The position numbers and the translations under genes were made by a program. The notes beneath the pieces were generated by a model. The model saw only the letters and a list, made by a program, of their open reading frames with translations. It did no database searches and was not told where the DNA came from. This document shows, one piece after another, positions 55,379 through 64,000 of a stretch of DNA of 64,000 nucleotides (positions are counted from its first letter, which is position 1; each line of letters begins with the position of its first letter). Origin of the DNA: Bradyrhizobium sp. G127 (GTDB lineage Bacteria; Pseudomonadota; Alphaproteobacteria; Rhizobiales; Xanthobacteraceae); contig NZ_JAKFGN010000001.1 in NCBI RefSeq assembly GCF_021502575.1, positions 2,046,001 through 2,110,000 of the forward strand. The letters run 5' to 3'.

Positions 55379-55975
55379 TCATGGTTTGTCGGGGGTGATG
55401 GCTTGGGCCAGCTTCAGGGCTTCAAGCTCGGCAATCTCGTGCGCGCTCAGCGCGTGCGCGTTCGGATCTGGCAGAAGGCCCTGCATCACGGCGGCGCGCT
55501 TGATGATCTCAGAAACAGCCTGAACCAGCAGCAGCGCGAGGCCGATCATGATCAGCGACTTGGCTGGCCATTGCGGCAAGCCGCCGGCGCTGAACGACTG
55601 TTCGTTCTGATGGAAGGAGACCAGGAAGAAGGGAACCGATGTCCAGATCAGGATGATGCAGAACGGGACGAGGAAGAGCACATGGCCGATCATGTCGATC
55701 CAGCTTCGGACCTTCAGCGGCAGGGTGTGATTGATGATGTCGATCTTGATGTGCTCGCCGTTAAGCAGCGTCCACGGCGAGCAGAGCAGGAACACGACGC
55801 TAAAAAGCACCCATTGCAGTTCGAGATAGGCGTTCGACGACACGTCGAAGACCTTTCGAATGATAGCATTGGTCGCTGAAATGATCACGGCGAGCACGAT
55901 CAGCCATGACACCCAGCGGCCGACGAGCGTCGTGAACGCGTCGATCGCGCGGCTCAATTTGAGAAGCGATTGCAA
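55379..55975 (-). CDS. dctQ: TRAP transporter small permease (DctQ)
   Basis: A 198-residue membrane protein with four helices (about 18-38, 55-75, 92-112 and 133-155). The DctQ pattern appears as DAFTTLVGRWVSWLIVLAVI, NAYLELQWVLFSVVFLLCSP and EHIKIDIINHTLPLKVRSWI (conserved H-I-x-I/V-D). The C-terminal cytoplasmic tail carries a helical region with the sequence HALSAHEIAELEALKLAQA. It pairs with the adjacent DctM. The gap 55976-56223 to moaA contains a short tandem repeat of TTTTCGTAA near 56205-56220 and no gene. Confidence 0.9.
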   Translation of the reverse strand: MQSLLKLSRAIDAFTTLVGRWVSWLIVLAVIISATNAIIRKVFDVSSNAYLELQWVLFSVVFLLCSPWTLLNGEHIKIDIINHTLPLKVRSWIDMIGHVLFLVPFCIILIWTSVPFFLVSFHQNEQSFSAGGLPQWPAKSLIMIGLALLLVQAVSEIIKRAAVMQGLLPDPNAHALSAHEIAELEALKLAQAITPDKP

Positions 55976-56223
55976 ACCCCATCCTCCCGAACCTGCCCCT
56001 GCGTTGCTTGGCTCTGCCGGGACCGAGAGGGTGACGGCATGCCGGCTTTTCCAGCCGGGGGCGCATAAAGCTGCCGAACCAAATCAGCGGGTTACGCTGC
56101 CGTCAATTGGAAGTTTGGAGATTTCATGAAGGAAAAAAGGCGGATCATGCGCCATCGGGCGTTTTCCGCAATTTATGGCTGGGAGGCGGTTCGATCCGGC
56201 AATTTTCGTAATTTTCGTAACGT

Positions 56224-57261
56224 TCAGCCGCCAGTCACGCTCATGTGCCGGCTGACGCTCGGCCGATTGTGGCGGCGGTCGATGATGAAGTCGTGCCCCT
56301 TCGGCTTGAGGCCGATGGCGCGGTCGATCGTGTCGCTCAACAGATCGTTGTCGGCTGAGGCGCGGAGCGGCTTGCGCAAATCGGAAGCATCTTCCTGGCC
56401 GAGGCAGGTGTGGAGGGTGCCGGTACAGGTAACGCGGACGCGGTTGCAGGATTCGCAGAAATTATGGGTCATCGGCGTGATGAAGCCCAGCCTGCCGCCG
56501 GTCTCGGCGACGCGAACATAACGAGCCGGCCCGCCAGTGTCGTCAGGCAGATCGGTCAGGGTGTAGCGGCTGGCGAGGCGGGAGCGCAGCAGCGATAGCG
56601 GCAAATATTGATCGATCCGGCCTTCACCAATATCGCCCATTGGCATGACTTCGATGAGCGTCAGATCCATGTCCTTGCCATGGGCCCATTCCATCAGTGC
56701 GGGGATCTCGTCCTCGTTCAGATTCTTGAGCGCCACCGCGTTGACTTTGACCTTGAGGCCGGCAGTACGGGCTGCCTCGATACCGCGCAGCACTTTGTTG
56801 AGATCGCCCCACCGGGTGATTTCGCGGAACTTTGTGGCGTCGAGGGTGTCGAGCGAGACATTGATGCGGCGGACGCCATGATCCTTCAGTTCGGCGGCGA
56901 ATTTCTCAAGCAGCGAACCGTTGGTGGTCAGCGTCAGCTCATCGAGTGCGCCGCTATCGAGATGGCGCGACAGGGACTTCACCAGCGACATCACATTGCG
57001 CCGGACCAGCGGTTCGCCGCCGGTCAGGCGCAACTTGCGGACGCCCTTGGCGATGAAGGCCGAACAAAGCCGGTCGAGTTCTTCGAGGGTGAGCAGGTCG
57101 GACTTCGGCAAAAACGTCATGTCCTCCGACATGCAGTAGAAGCAGCGAAGGTCGCAGCGGTCGGTCACCGAGACGCGCAGATAGCTAATCGACCGTCCGA
57201 AAGGATCGATCATTGGGGAAATGGCCGATTTTTCCGGAGAACCGGTAAGAGGTCCGCTCAT
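56224..57261 (-). CDS. moaA: GTP 3',8-cyclase (molybdenum cofactor synthesis)
   Basis: A 345-residue radical SAM enzyme that turns GTP into 3',8-cyclo-GTP, the first step of molybdopterin synthesis. The N-terminal cluster Cys36-x3-Cys40-x2-Cys43 lies in [36 protein letters not shown] follows. The C-terminal cluster is in [20 protein letters not shown] (Cys-x2-Cys-x13-Cys), and the essential terminal Gly-Gly is present (SVTGG). Length is standard. ATG 57261 has AAGG nine bases upstream; ATG 57213 is an alternative. No Moco riboswitch-like structure was seen upstream. Confidence 0.95.
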   Translation of the reverse strand: MSGPLTGSPEKSAISPMIDPFGRSISYLRVSVTDRCDLRCFYCMSEDMTFLPKSDLLTLEELDRLCSAFIAKGVRKLRLTGGEPLVRRNVMSLVKSLSRHLDSGALDELTLTTNGSLLEKFAAELKDHGVRRINVSLDTLDATKFREITRWGDLNKVLRGIEAARTAGLKVKVNAVALKNLNEDEIPALMEWAHGKDMDLTLIEVMPMGDIGEGRIDQYLPLSLLRSRLASRYTLTDLPDDTGGPARYVRVAETGGRLGFITPMTHNFCESCNRVRVTCTGTLHTCLGQEDASDLRKPLRASADNDLLSDTIDRAIGLKPKGHDFIIDRRHNRPSVSRHMSVTGG

Positions 57262-57371
57262 TCGGCGTGCCTTGATTGTCGTTTCACCCGGCCAGTCGCG
57301 CATGCCGTGGCATCCCAGCCCTCAATCTAGGCATCATGAGGCGCGGGCACAATGAAATCTGTCTGGGGAAC

Positions 57372-57833
57372 TTAGCGGCCGGGCGGTGGTGGGAACGGCG
57401 ACGTCGTGTCTTGGGCAGGGGCGTCTGCAGCGGGGGGGGCTTTTGGCCGTTTAGCCTTTGGCGCAGCCGCCTTCGGAGCGGCCTTGCGGCCCTTCGCGAC
57501 AGGCGCGGCCGGCTGCAATTCGGCATAAACAGGGTTTGGATCGACGACGCTGCTGCCGGGATTTGATGGGTCGCGGATGACCTGAACTGGAACCGTTTCA
57601 GGCTGATACTTGGGAAGCGCGAACGTCACCGTAAAATTGTTTTCGGCCGATACGGAAACCGAGCAGGGGGTCTTGCAGCTTTGTCCGGTGGATGTGCGCG
57701 CTTCGGCACCGGCCGGCAGCGATTCGAGCTGTACGGTGACGACGGGCGGCGTCGTTTTGAACATGTCGGGCATTGAGAACGACGAGCAGCCCGCCAGGCC
57801 AAGGCCCGCCGCGACAACAACAATATTACGCAT
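57372..57833 (-). CDS. PEGA-domain lipoprotein
   Basis: A 153-residue protein with a lipoprotein signal (RNIVVVAAGLGLAGCSSFSM; lipobox Leu-Ala-Gly-Cys). The next ~70 residues, VQLESLPAGAEARTSTGQSC followed by KTPCSVSVSAENNFTVTFAL, are a PEGA domain with a disulphide-capable Cys pair. The C-terminal third is low-complexity Ala/Pro/Lys (APKAKRPKAPPAADAPAQ), probably spanning or binding cell-wall material. It is attached to the inner leaflet of the outer membrane or outer leaflet of the inner membrane. Function unknown. Confidence 0.8.
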   Translation of the reverse strand: MRNIVVVAAGLGLAGCSSFSMPDMFKTTPPVVTVQLESLPAGAEARTSTGQSCKTPCSVSVSAENNFTVTFALPKYQPETVPVQVIRDPSNPGSSVVDPNPVYAELQPAAPVAKGRKAAPKAAAPKAKRPKAPPAADAPAQDTTSPFPPPPGR

Positions 57834-57997
57834 GATGCATCCGCCAAGTGATGCGGGTTTAGCCGCATAGTCCTCGCGCGAACCTTAGAAGCGTCCTAAC
57901 CCACGTGCAACTGGTGGAATTGCTCTCGTTAAGAGAGGGTTAATGCCGGATGGAAGATTTGAATCTGACGTGAAAATCTAGACTTATCAATGGCTTG

Positions 57998-58681
57998 TTA
58001 TCGTAAAGACCGAAGCCTCAAGTTGTCGATCGCGCCCGGCAATTCGCGCATATGACCAATGACGATATCCGGCTTCAGGTCTGCAATGGGAATCTCGGTA
58101 TAGCCGAACTCAACTCCGATCACCGGGATGCCGGCGCGCCGTGCGACCCCGACATCGGGGCCGGCATCGCCGACCATGATCGACGCGGAAACTTCGCCTC
58201 CGGCCTGTGCGATGGTCTGGCGAAGAATGGCGGGGTCGGGTTTCGAGACACCGAACGTGTCGGCGCCGCAGATCGCGGCAAACCGCTTGGTCATGCCGAG
58301 CTTGTCGAGCAGGAGTTTCGAAAGCCCCTCCAGCTTGTTGGTGCAGACCGCGAATCTGAATCCGCGGCCTTCCAGATCGTCGAGCGCTGCAAACAGCCCG
58401 TCGAACGGACGCGAGGCGTCGGCGATGTGGGCCTTGTAGTAGCCGATGAAATCCTGGGTGAGCCGATCGATGTCCCGCGCGCTCATAGTGCGGTCGTCCA
58501 ATTCCAGTCCACGCTCGATCAGCTTGCGTGCACCGGCGCCGATCATGGTGCGCGCCGACGCCATCGGGACCAGCGGCAATCCTTCGCGCTGAAGTACGAA
58601 GTTCAGCGCGCTGACCAGATCGGGCGCGGTATCCACCAGCGTGCCGTCGAGATCGAAAACGATCAGAGGAGAGGATGTCAT
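57998..58681 (-). CDS. gph: HAD-family phosphatase, phosphoglycolate phosphatase-like
   Basis: A 227-residue HAD hydrolase. Motif I is [20 protein letters not shown] with nucleophile Asp and acid/base Asp two residues later; motif II is [12 protein letters not shown] (Thr); motif III Lys is in VSKPDP; motif IV is [20 protein letters not shown]. The helical cap (residues ~18-85) is the C1 type of Gph. It probably removes phosphate from 2-phosphoglycolate. It is divergent from rpiA, whose product also belongs to sugar-phosphate metabolism. Confidence 0.9.
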   Translation of the reverse strand: MTSSPLIVFDLDGTLVDTAPDLVSALNFVLQREGLPLVPMASARTMIGAGARKLIERGLELDDRTMSARDIDRLTQDFIGYYKAHIADASRPFDGLFAALDDLEGRGFRFAVCTNKLEGLSKLLLDKLGMTKRFAAICGADTFGVSKPDPAILRQTIAQAGGEVSASIMVGDAGPDVGVARRAGIPVIGVEFGYTEIPIADLKPDIVIGHMRELPGAIDNLRLRSLR

Positions 58682-58839
58682 GCCGGATCGCTACCGGGCG
58701 CCGGGCGATCATGCAAGCACCAAGGCTGTGGGCATTTCATGTGTTTTTGGGGCAGTTTAGGCAGCAAAATGCGTATCCTTGGCCGCGGAATACGCGCTAT
58801 ATGCCTCGCGTTCCGGAGGTCCGGGCGTTGAGGGTAGTC

Positions 58840-59550
58840 ATGTCGATGGACGATCTGAAAAGACAGGCGGCGGCGCGCGCTCTCGAACAGGTGCGCGACG
58901 GCATGAAACTCGGACTCGGTACGGGGTCCACGGCCAAGCATTTCGTTGAGCTGCTCGGCGAGCGCGTGCGCGGAGGATTGAAAGTCATCGGTGTGCCGAC
59001 GTCTGAAGCGACGCGCGCCGATGCCGAGCGTTGCGGCGTGCCGCTGACGACGCTCGACCAGGTCGACCGGCTCGACCTCACGGTGGACGGCGCCGACGAA
59101 ATCGATCCCAATCTCGAACTCATCAAGGGCGGGGGCGGGGCGCTGCTGCGCGAAAAGATTGTCGCGGCGGCTTCGGACCGGATGATCGTGATCGCCGACG
59201 AGACCAAGTGGGTTCAGACGCTGGGGCGTTTTCCACTTCCGATCGAAGTCATTCCGTTCGGTCTCGGCGCCACCCGCCGCGCCATTGAGATGGTCTTTGC
59301 GGAAAATGGCGTTTCCGGGCAAATGGATGTCCGCAAGGCCAAGGACGGCCATGCTTTTGTCACCGATGGCGGCCACTGGATTGTAGATGCTCACCTTGGG
59401 CAAATACCGGATTCCCCCAGACTGGCGGCGGCATTGAATTCAATTCCGGGCGTGGTGGAGCATGGCTTGTTTATCGGTCTGGCGCGCGCCGCTGTGCTGG
59501 CCGGACCGCAGGGTATTCGTGTTGTTGAGCGGCCATCGCGCCGCAATTGA
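58840..59550 (+). CDS. rpiA: Ribose-5-phosphate isomerase A
   Basis: A 236-residue enzyme that interconverts ribose 5-phosphate and ribulose 5-phosphate. Signature segments are [20 protein letters not shown] (phosphate binding), [20 protein letters not shown] (catalytic Asp residues) and [20 protein letters not shown] (catalytic Glu); [15 protein letters not shown] lies near the end. Length fits. GAGGG lies just before ATG 58840; earlier in-frame starts at 58801 and 58675 are not needed. A DUF2059 gene follows by 11 bases. Confidence 0.95.
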   Translation: MSMDDLKRQAAARALEQVRDGMKLGLGTGSTAKHFVELLGERVRGGLKVIGVPTSEATRADAERCGVPLTTLDQVDRLDLTVDGADEIDPNLELIKGGGGALLREKIVAAASDRMIVIADETKWVQTLGRFPLPIEVIPFGLGATRRAIEMVFAENGVSGQMDVRKAKDGHAFVTDGGHWIVDAHLGQIPDSPRLAAALNSIPGVVEHGLFIGLARAAVLAGPQGIRVVERPSRRN

Positions 59551-59561
59551 GGAGAATTGAA

Positions 59562-60074
59562 ATGAAGAAGCTCTTGAACGTGTTGCTGGCGGCCGGTGCG
59601 GCGCTGGGCCTGATGCTGGGCAGCGCCACCGCGCAGACGCCGGCTGCGAAACCGCCATCGGCGGCAGCCATCGGCTATGCCAAGGACATTCTGACATCCA
59701 AGAATGTCAGCACGATCTATCAGGGCGCAGTCCCGGGCCTCGTGCAACGGACCAAGGACGTGCTGTTGCAGTCCAACCTGAACTACCAGAAGGATCTCAA
59801 TGAGGTCGCGGTGCAAGTTGCGAAGGATCTCGCCGGCCGCGAAAAGGAAATCGGCGAGGAAATGGCGCGGATTTACGCCACCGTCTTTACCGAGCAGGAG
59901 CTGAAGGAGCTTGCCGCGTTCTACAAGTCGCCGCTCGGCACCAAGGTCATTGCGCAGGAGCCGGTGGCATTCAACCAGGCGCGTCAATATATGGACCAGT
60001 GGGCGCAGAAGTTCGGCGAAGAAATCAACGGCAAGTTTCGCGCTGAAATGAAGAAGCGCGGCAAAGAGATTTGA
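59562..60074 (+). CDS. DUF2059 periplasmic protein
   Basis: A 170-residue exported protein. Signal peptide KKLLNVLLAAGAALGLMLGS is cleaved after ATAQ. The rest is helical, with the DUF2059 hallmark ARIYATVFTEQELKELAAFY followed by KSPLGTKVIAQEPVAF. The family is common in proteobacteria; its role is unknown. AGGAG sits well before ATG 59562. It lies between rpiA (11 bases) and gor (19 bases), so the three probably form one transcript. Confidence 0.88.
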   Translation: MKKLLNVLLAAGAALGLMLGSATAQTPAAKPPSAAAIGYAKDILTSKNVSTIYQGAVPGLVQRTKDVLLQSNLNYQKDLNEVAVQVAKDLAGREKEIGEEMARIYATVFTEQELKELAAFYKSPLGTKVIAQEPVAFNQARQYMDQWAQKFGEEINGKFRAEMKKRGKEI

Positions 60075-60093
60075 GCATTAGCGGACATTCCTG

Positions 60094-61479
60094 ATGGCGG
60101 AGCTGGATGTTGACCTGTTCGTGATTGGCGGTGGTTCGGGCGGCGTGCGCGCCGCCCGGATCGCAGCCGGATACGGCGCTAGCGTCCTCGTCGCCGAGGA
60201 ATACCGGATGGGCGGCACTTGCGTGATCCGCGGGTGCGTTCCGAAGAAGCTGATGGTCTATGCGTCCCATGTTCGTCACGAACTGGACGATGCGGCAGGG
60301 TTCGGCTGGACCATTCCGGAAGCAACCTTCGACTGGGCGACCCTGATCGCGAACAAAGACAAGGAAATCGCGAGACTGGAAGCGGCCTACGCGTTCAATG
60401 TCGAGAAGGCTGGTGCGAAGATCGTCAAGACCCGCGCGGTGTTTGAGGATGCGCATACGCTGCGGCTTGGCACCGGCGAGACAGTCAAGGCGAAACATGT
60501 CCTGATCGCGACCGGCGGCGCGCCCAATCATGGCGATATGATTCCCGGCATCGAGCATGTCATCTCGTCCAACGAAGTGTTTCATCTGCCGCAGCTTCCA
60601 AAGCGGATCGTGATTCAGGGCGGCGGCTACATCGCGCTGGAATTCGCCTGCATCTTTGCCGGGCTCGGCTCCGATGTCACGGTGGTCTATCGCGGCGAGA
60701 ATATCCTGCGCGGCTTCGACAACGATGTGCGCGCGCATGTGCGCAAGGAGATGGAGAAGTCCGGCATTACGGTGCTGACCGGCTGTATCGTCACCAAGGT
60801 CGAAAAGCACGGCGAGGCTTTCACGACGCATCTGTCGAGCGGATCGAGCATCGCGTCCGATCAGGTCATGTTTGCCGTCGGCCGGCACCCGAATATCAAG
60901 GGCCTTGGACTGGAACAGGCCGGTGTTGAGCTGAACCCGATGAATGGCGGTATCGCGGTTGATGGGTTCTCGCAGACCAATGTGCCGCACATCTACGCGG
61001 TGGGCGACGTCACGCATCGCCTGAATCTGACTCCCGTCGCCATCCGGGAGGGGCATGCCTTCGCCGACACCGTGTTCGGCAACCGCCCGACTCGGGTCGA
61101 TCATGCCAATATTCCGACGGCGGTGTTCACGCAGCCCGAGGTCGGCACGGTCGGGCTGACCGAGGCGGAAGCGCGTGCGCAACATACCCATGTCGACATT
61201 TACAAGACCGATTTCCGGTCGCTGAAATCGACGATGTCGGGAAGCGAGTCCCGCGTCATGATGAAGCTGATCGTTGATGCAACCACGGATCGTATCCTCG
61301 GCTGCCATATCGTCGGGCCGGAGGCGGGCGAACTGATTCAGATTGTCGGCATCGCGGTGAAGATGAAGGCGACCAAGGCGGACTTCGACGCCACCATGGC
61401 GGTCCATCCGACCGCGGCGGAAGAGCTTGTGACGCTTCGCACTCCCAGCGCGCGCCACGTCCGGCAGGCGGCCGAATAG
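60094..61479 (+). CDS. gor: Glutathione-disulfide reductase
   Basis: A 461-residue FAD enzyme. FAD-binding LFVIGGGSGGVRAARIAAGY; redox-active disulphide GGTCVIRGCVPKKLMVYASH; NADPH-binding RIVIQGGGYIALEFACIFAG with the Arg-rich sensor patch VVYRGENILRGFDNDVRAHV; second FAD contact IYAVGDVTHRLNLTPVAI; dimer-interface catalytic pair in MAVHPTAAEELVT (His-x4-Glu). It reduces GSSG with NADPH in the cytosol. It is the third gene after rpiA and the DUF2059 gene. The 61480-61675 gap behind it has a possible promoter for the next gene. Confidence 0.95.
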   Translation: MAELDVDLFVIGGGSGGVRAARIAAGYGASVLVAEEYRMGGTCVIRGCVPKKLMVYASHVRHELDDAAGFGWTIPEATFDWATLIANKDKEIARLEAAYAFNVEKAGAKIVKTRAVFEDAHTLRLGTGETVKAKHVLIATGGAPNHGDMIPGIEHVISSNEVFHLPQLPKRIVIQGGGYIALEFACIFAGLGSDVTVVYRGENILRGFDNDVRAHVRKEMEKSGITVLTGCIVTKVEKHGEAFTTHLSSGSSIASDQVMFAVGRHPNIKGLGLEQAGVELNPMNGGIAVDGFSQTNVPHIYAVGDVTHRLNLTPVAIREGHAFADTVFGNRPTRVDHANIPTAVFTQPEVGTVGLTEAEARAQHTHVDIYKTDFRSLKSTMSGSESRVMMKLIVDATTDRILGCHIVGPEAGELIQIVGIAVKMKATKADFDATMAVHPTAAEELVTLRTPSARHVRQAAE

Positions 61480-61675
61480 TGGCCTGCACGCCGGTCTGCG
61501 GACGGGCCGCGGCCAGCCCCGTCAAGGCCTTAGTCTCCTGAAGGCAGCGCGGAACGACCTCCGGCCGGCCAAGCCCCTGATCCGTCATACCGATTTGCAA
61601 CTGGCAAGACCGGGACCACCTGTGTATAACCCCCGGCGCTATCACCAGATTGCCGTTTCCTAAGGAGTTTCAGTC

Positions 61676-63064
61676 ATGTCCGAGCGGTGGACGCCCGACA
61701 GCTGGCGCAAGAAGCCAGTCCTGCAAGTGCCCGAATATCCCGATGCGAAAGCGTTGGCTGATGTCGAGGCGCAGCTTGCGACGTTTCCGCCGCTGGTTTT
61801 CGCAGGTGAAGCGCGCAACTTGAAGAAATCGCTGGCGCGGGTCGCGGCCGGTGAAGCCTTCCTGCTGCAGGGTGGCGATTGCGCCGAGAGCTTCGCCGAG
61901 CATGGCGCCAACAACATCCGCGATTTCTTCCGGGTGTTGCTGCAGATGGCCGTGGTGCTGACCTATGCCGGTGCATTGCCGGTGGTGAAGGTCGGCCGTA
62001 TCGCGGGGCAGTTCGCCAAGCCGCGTTCGTCGCCGACGGAAAAGATCAACGGTGTCGAACTGCCGAGCTATCGCGGCGACATCGTCAACGACATCGCTTT
62101 CACGCCTGAAGCGCGCACGCCAGATCCGCAGCGCCAGTTGATGGCTTACCGGCAGTCGGCGGCGACGCTGAACCTGTTGCGGGCGTTCGCAACCGGCGGC
62201 TTCGCCAATCTCGGCAGTGTGCATCAGTGGATGCTCGGCTTCCTGAAGGATTCGCCGCAGTCGCGCCGTTACAAGGAACTGGCAGACCGCATTTCCGATG
62301 CGCTCAATTTCATGCGGGCTTGCGGTCTCGATCTGGAGAGTCATCCGGAACTGCGCGCGACGGATTTCTACACCAGCCACGAAGCGCTGCTGCTTGGCTA
62401 TGAGCAGGCGCTTACCCGTGTCGATTCCACAACGGGCGACTGGTACGCGACCTCGGGCCACATGATCTGGATCGGCGATCGCACCCGGCAGCTCGATCAC
62501 GGTCATGTCGAATATTTCCGTGGCATCAAGAATCCGATCGGCCTGAAGTGCGGCCCGTCGCTGAAGCCCGATGAACTGCTCAAGCTGATCGACGTGCTCA
62601 ACCCCGACAACGAGCCGGGACGCCTTACGCTGATCAACCGCTTCGGTTCGGACAAGATCGACGCTCACCTGCCGCAATTGATCCGCGCTGTGCAGCGCGA
62701 GGGACGCGTGGTGGTCTGGTCGTGCGATCCGATGCACGGCAATACCATCACGTCCACGAGCGGCTACAAGACCCGGCCGTTCGACCGCGTGCTGTCCGAA
62801 GTCAAATCGTTCTTCACCATTCATGCGGCTGAAGGCACCCATGCCGGCGGTGTCCATCTGGAGATGACCGGGCAGGACGTCACCGAATGCATCGGCGGTG
62901 CGCGCGCGATCACCGACGAGGATCTCAATGACCGCTATCACACGGTCTGCGATCCGCGTCTGAACGCCGAGCAGTCGATCGACATGGCTTTCCTGATTGC
63001 CGAACTCCTCAAGCAGGATCGTTCCGGCAAGGTGAAGCCGATGCCGGCCGTCGCGGGGTTCTAA
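61676..63064 (+). CDS. 3-deoxy-7-phosphoheptulonate synthase, class II
   Basis: A 462-residue plant-type DAHP synthase that condenses phosphoenolpyruvate and erythrose 4-phosphate at the entry to the shikimate pathway. Visible family segments are [35 protein letters not shown] (metal-binding Cys), [51 protein letters not shown] (metal-binding His) and [15 protein letters not shown]. No ACT or chorismate mutase domain is fused. AAGGAG lies eight bases before the ATG. The diacylglycerol kinase gene overlaps the stop (TAATG). Confidence 0.95.
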   Translation: MSERWTPDSWRKKPVLQVPEYPDAKALADVEAQLATFPPLVFAGEARNLKKSLARVAAGEAFLLQGGDCAESFAEHGANNIRDFFRVLLQMAVVLTYAGALPVVKVGRIAGQFAKPRSSPTEKINGVELPSYRGDIVNDIAFTPEARTPDPQRQLMAYRQSAATLNLLRAFATGGFANLGSVHQWMLGFLKDSPQSRRYKELADRISDALNFMRACGLDLESHPELRATDFYTSHEALLLGYEQALTRVDSTTGDWYATSGHMIWIGDRTRQLDHGHVEYFRGIKNPIGLKCGPSLKPDELLKLIDVLNPDNEPGRLTLINRFGSDKIDAHLPQLIRAVQREGRVVVWSCDPMHGNTITSTSGYKTRPFDRVLSEVKSFFTIHAAEGTHAGGVHLEMTGQDVTECIGGARAITDEDLNDRYHTVCDPRLNAEQSIDMAFLIAELLKQDRSGKVKPMPAVAGF

Positions 63065-63432
63065 TGGTCCGTGTGGTGCTGTCGCGGATGTGGCGCGCCA
63101 CCATCAATAGCCGGAACGGATTGGCGTTTGCCTTCCGTTCCGAACAGGCTTTCCGCGAGGAGCTTGTCGCGCTGGTTCTGGCTGTGCCGCTGGCGTGGCT
63201 GATTGGCGTCACCGCGGCACGCACGATCGAGCTTGTCTTCGTCGTGCTGCTGCTGATGGTGGTCGAGTTGCTCAATACCGCTATCGAGAAGCTGGCGGAT
63301 CGTCTGACGACGGACCACGATCCGCAGATTGGCCGCGTCAAGGATATGGGATCGGCCGCGGTTGGCGTGACACTGCTTATTGCCGGCGCCACTTGGCTGT
63401 TTGCCATCGCTGAACGCATGGGTCTCATTTGA
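63064..63432 (+). CDS. dgkA: Diacylglycerol kinase (prokaryotic, integral membrane)
   Basis: A 122-residue protein with three membrane helices. NSRNGLAFAFRSEQAFREEL is the amphipathic surface helix; VVLLLMVVELLNTAIEKLAD holds the catalytic E-x-x-N-T-A-I-E motif; RVKDMGSAAVGVTLLIAGAT holds the K-D-x-x-S-A-A motif. It phosphorylates diacylglycerol released during osmoregulated glucan or lipopolysaccharide modification. Length is standard. It starts within the DAHP synthase stop codon, an uncommon neighbour, suggesting shared expression. Confidence 0.95.
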   Translation: MVRVVLSRMWRATINSRNGLAFAFRSEQAFREELVALVLAVPLAWLIGVTAARTIELVFVVLLLMVVELLNTAIEKLADRLTTDHDPQIGRVKDMGSAAVGVTLLIAGATWLFAIAERMGLI

Positions 63433-63487
63433 TTTATGCTCATATTGAGCAATTGCGAATGTCGCGTCAGCCGGGCTAAAAGCGAGC

Positions 63488-64000
63488 ATGACCCAGTCCA
63501 CTGAACTCACGATCACGCTCGCGCAGCTCAACCCGGTGGTCGGTGACGTGACCGGCAACGCCGCCAAGGCACGCGCTGCGCGTGCAAAGGCGACAGCCGA
63601 GGGTGCCGATCTGCTGGTGCTTCCGGAACTGTTCGTCGCCGGTTATCCCCCCGAAGACCTCGTGCTGAAGCCATCCTTTCAGGCGGCGTGCCGCGCGGAG
63701 GTCGAAACATTGGCGCGTGAGACCAGTGACGGCGGCCCCGCGGTGCTGATCGGGACGCCGTGGGTCGAGGACGGCAAGCTCTACAACGCCTGCGCCTTGC
63801 TTAACGCGGGTCGCATTGCCGCGCTACGTTTCAAGGTGAATCTTCCGAACTACGGCGTGTTCGACGAGAAGCGTGTGTTCGCGCGCGGGCCGGTGTCAGG
63901 ACCCCTCACGATCCGCGGGGTGCGGGTCGGCGTTCCGATCTGCGAAGACACGTGGATGGAGGAATCGGCCGAGTACGAAAACGTGGTCGAATGCCTTGCG
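63488..64000 (+). CDS. nadE: Glutamine-dependent NAD+ synthetase (3' partial)
   Basis: The frame runs from ATG 63488 to the window end without a stop (171 codons). Only the N-terminal nitrilase-type glutaminase domain is seen: TITLAQLNPVVGDVTGNAA, the catalytic Glu in VLPELFVAGYPPEDLVL, the catalytic Lys in FKVNLPNYGVFDEKR and the catalytic Cys in GVPICEDTW. These identify the glutamine-dependent NadE rather than a free nitrilase, because YPPEDLV and LPNYGVFDE(K/R)R are specific to it. The synthetase domain lies beyond the window. Confidence 0.93.
   Translation, partial: MTQSTELTITLAQLNPVVGDVTGNAAKARAARAKATAEGADLLVLPELFVAGYPPEDLVLKPSFQAACRAEVETLARETSDGGPAVLIGTPWVEDGKLYNACALLNAGRIAALRFKVNLPNYGVFDEKRVFARGPVSGPLTIRGVRVGVPICEDTWMEESAEYENVVECLA

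Noticed and set aside
57262-57371. Moco riboswitch upstream of moaA
   Set aside because: The gap is short and shows no matching stems.

Overview
The window reads as a chromosomal segment of an alphaproteobacterium from the Bradyrhizobiaceae/Nitrobacteraceae (the Bradyrhizobium, Rhodopseudomonas, Afipia and Nitrobacter group). The grounds are high GC, the cycHJKL-type cytochrome c maturation cluster (ccmI-ccmE-ccmF-ccmH), the order degP - response regulator - sensor kinase - glnE, PleC/DivJ-like kinases, class II DAHP synthase and a Mrp protein with a His-rich linker. The genus cannot be fixed from the sequence alone. No tRNA, rRNA, CRISPR array, transposase or integrase was seen.

Layout. (1) 1-3.7 kb: the end of a prophage or phage-like module, with a tail-fibre-type beta-helix protein cut by the window edge, a lower-GC O-acyltransferase on the opposite strand, and a lysis cassette (small membrane protein, GH108 endolysin with C-terminal membrane anchor, 3-TM holin). 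(2) 3.8-8.1 kb: a PhoP/PhoQ-like two-component pair, a HicB/HicA-type toxin-antitoxin pair in antitoxin-first order, and a conserved protein of unknown function. (3) 8.3-12.3 kb: ccmIEFH. (4) 12.5-22.0 kb: periplasmic protease DegP, a 0.5-kb intergenic region packed with tandem hairpins, a second two-component pair, glnE and a PAS-type PleC/DivJ-like kinase overlapping the glnE 3' end. (5) 22.2-31.4 kb: a Zn-type CDF exporter, a quinone oxidoreductase-like enzyme, a protein built like an ionotropic glutamate receptor, an MFS exporter, an enoyl-CoA hydratase, a second acyltransferase, and an acyl-CoA carboxylase carboxyltransferase with a 72-residue biotin carrier.

(6) 31.5-44.9 kb looks like an accessory block. 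It holds an APC permease, an HME-type RND metal efflux pair with a DUF3240 protein, a MgtC/DUF4010 membrane protein, and a four-gene operon encoding an AMP/thymidine phosphorylase-like enzyme, a PRPP synthetase homologue, a beta-CASP RNase-like MBL protein and a NOX/ferric-reductase-like flavocytochrome. FNR/FixK-like half-site pairs sit ahead of both the RND genes and the phosphorylase operon, which suggests low-oxygen control. The block abuts dusA, a known integration target, and dusA here has an AT-rich, atypical 5' end with a TTG start. (7) 46-64 kb is mostly housekeeping: a retropepsin-like protease, DUF1289, another sensor kinase, a 3-hydroxyisobutyrate dehydrogenase-like enzyme, Mrp, a TRAP transporter (two tandem paralogous binding proteins convergent with dctQM), moaA, a PEGA lipoprotein, gph, rpiA, a DUF2059 protein, gor, class II DAHP synthase, diacylglycerol kinase and the start of nadE.

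The observations most worth a second look are the chain of seven hairpins between degP and the next response regulator, the iGluR-like channel protein, the nucleotide/RNA-recycling operon with its FNR-like box, and the dusA junction.
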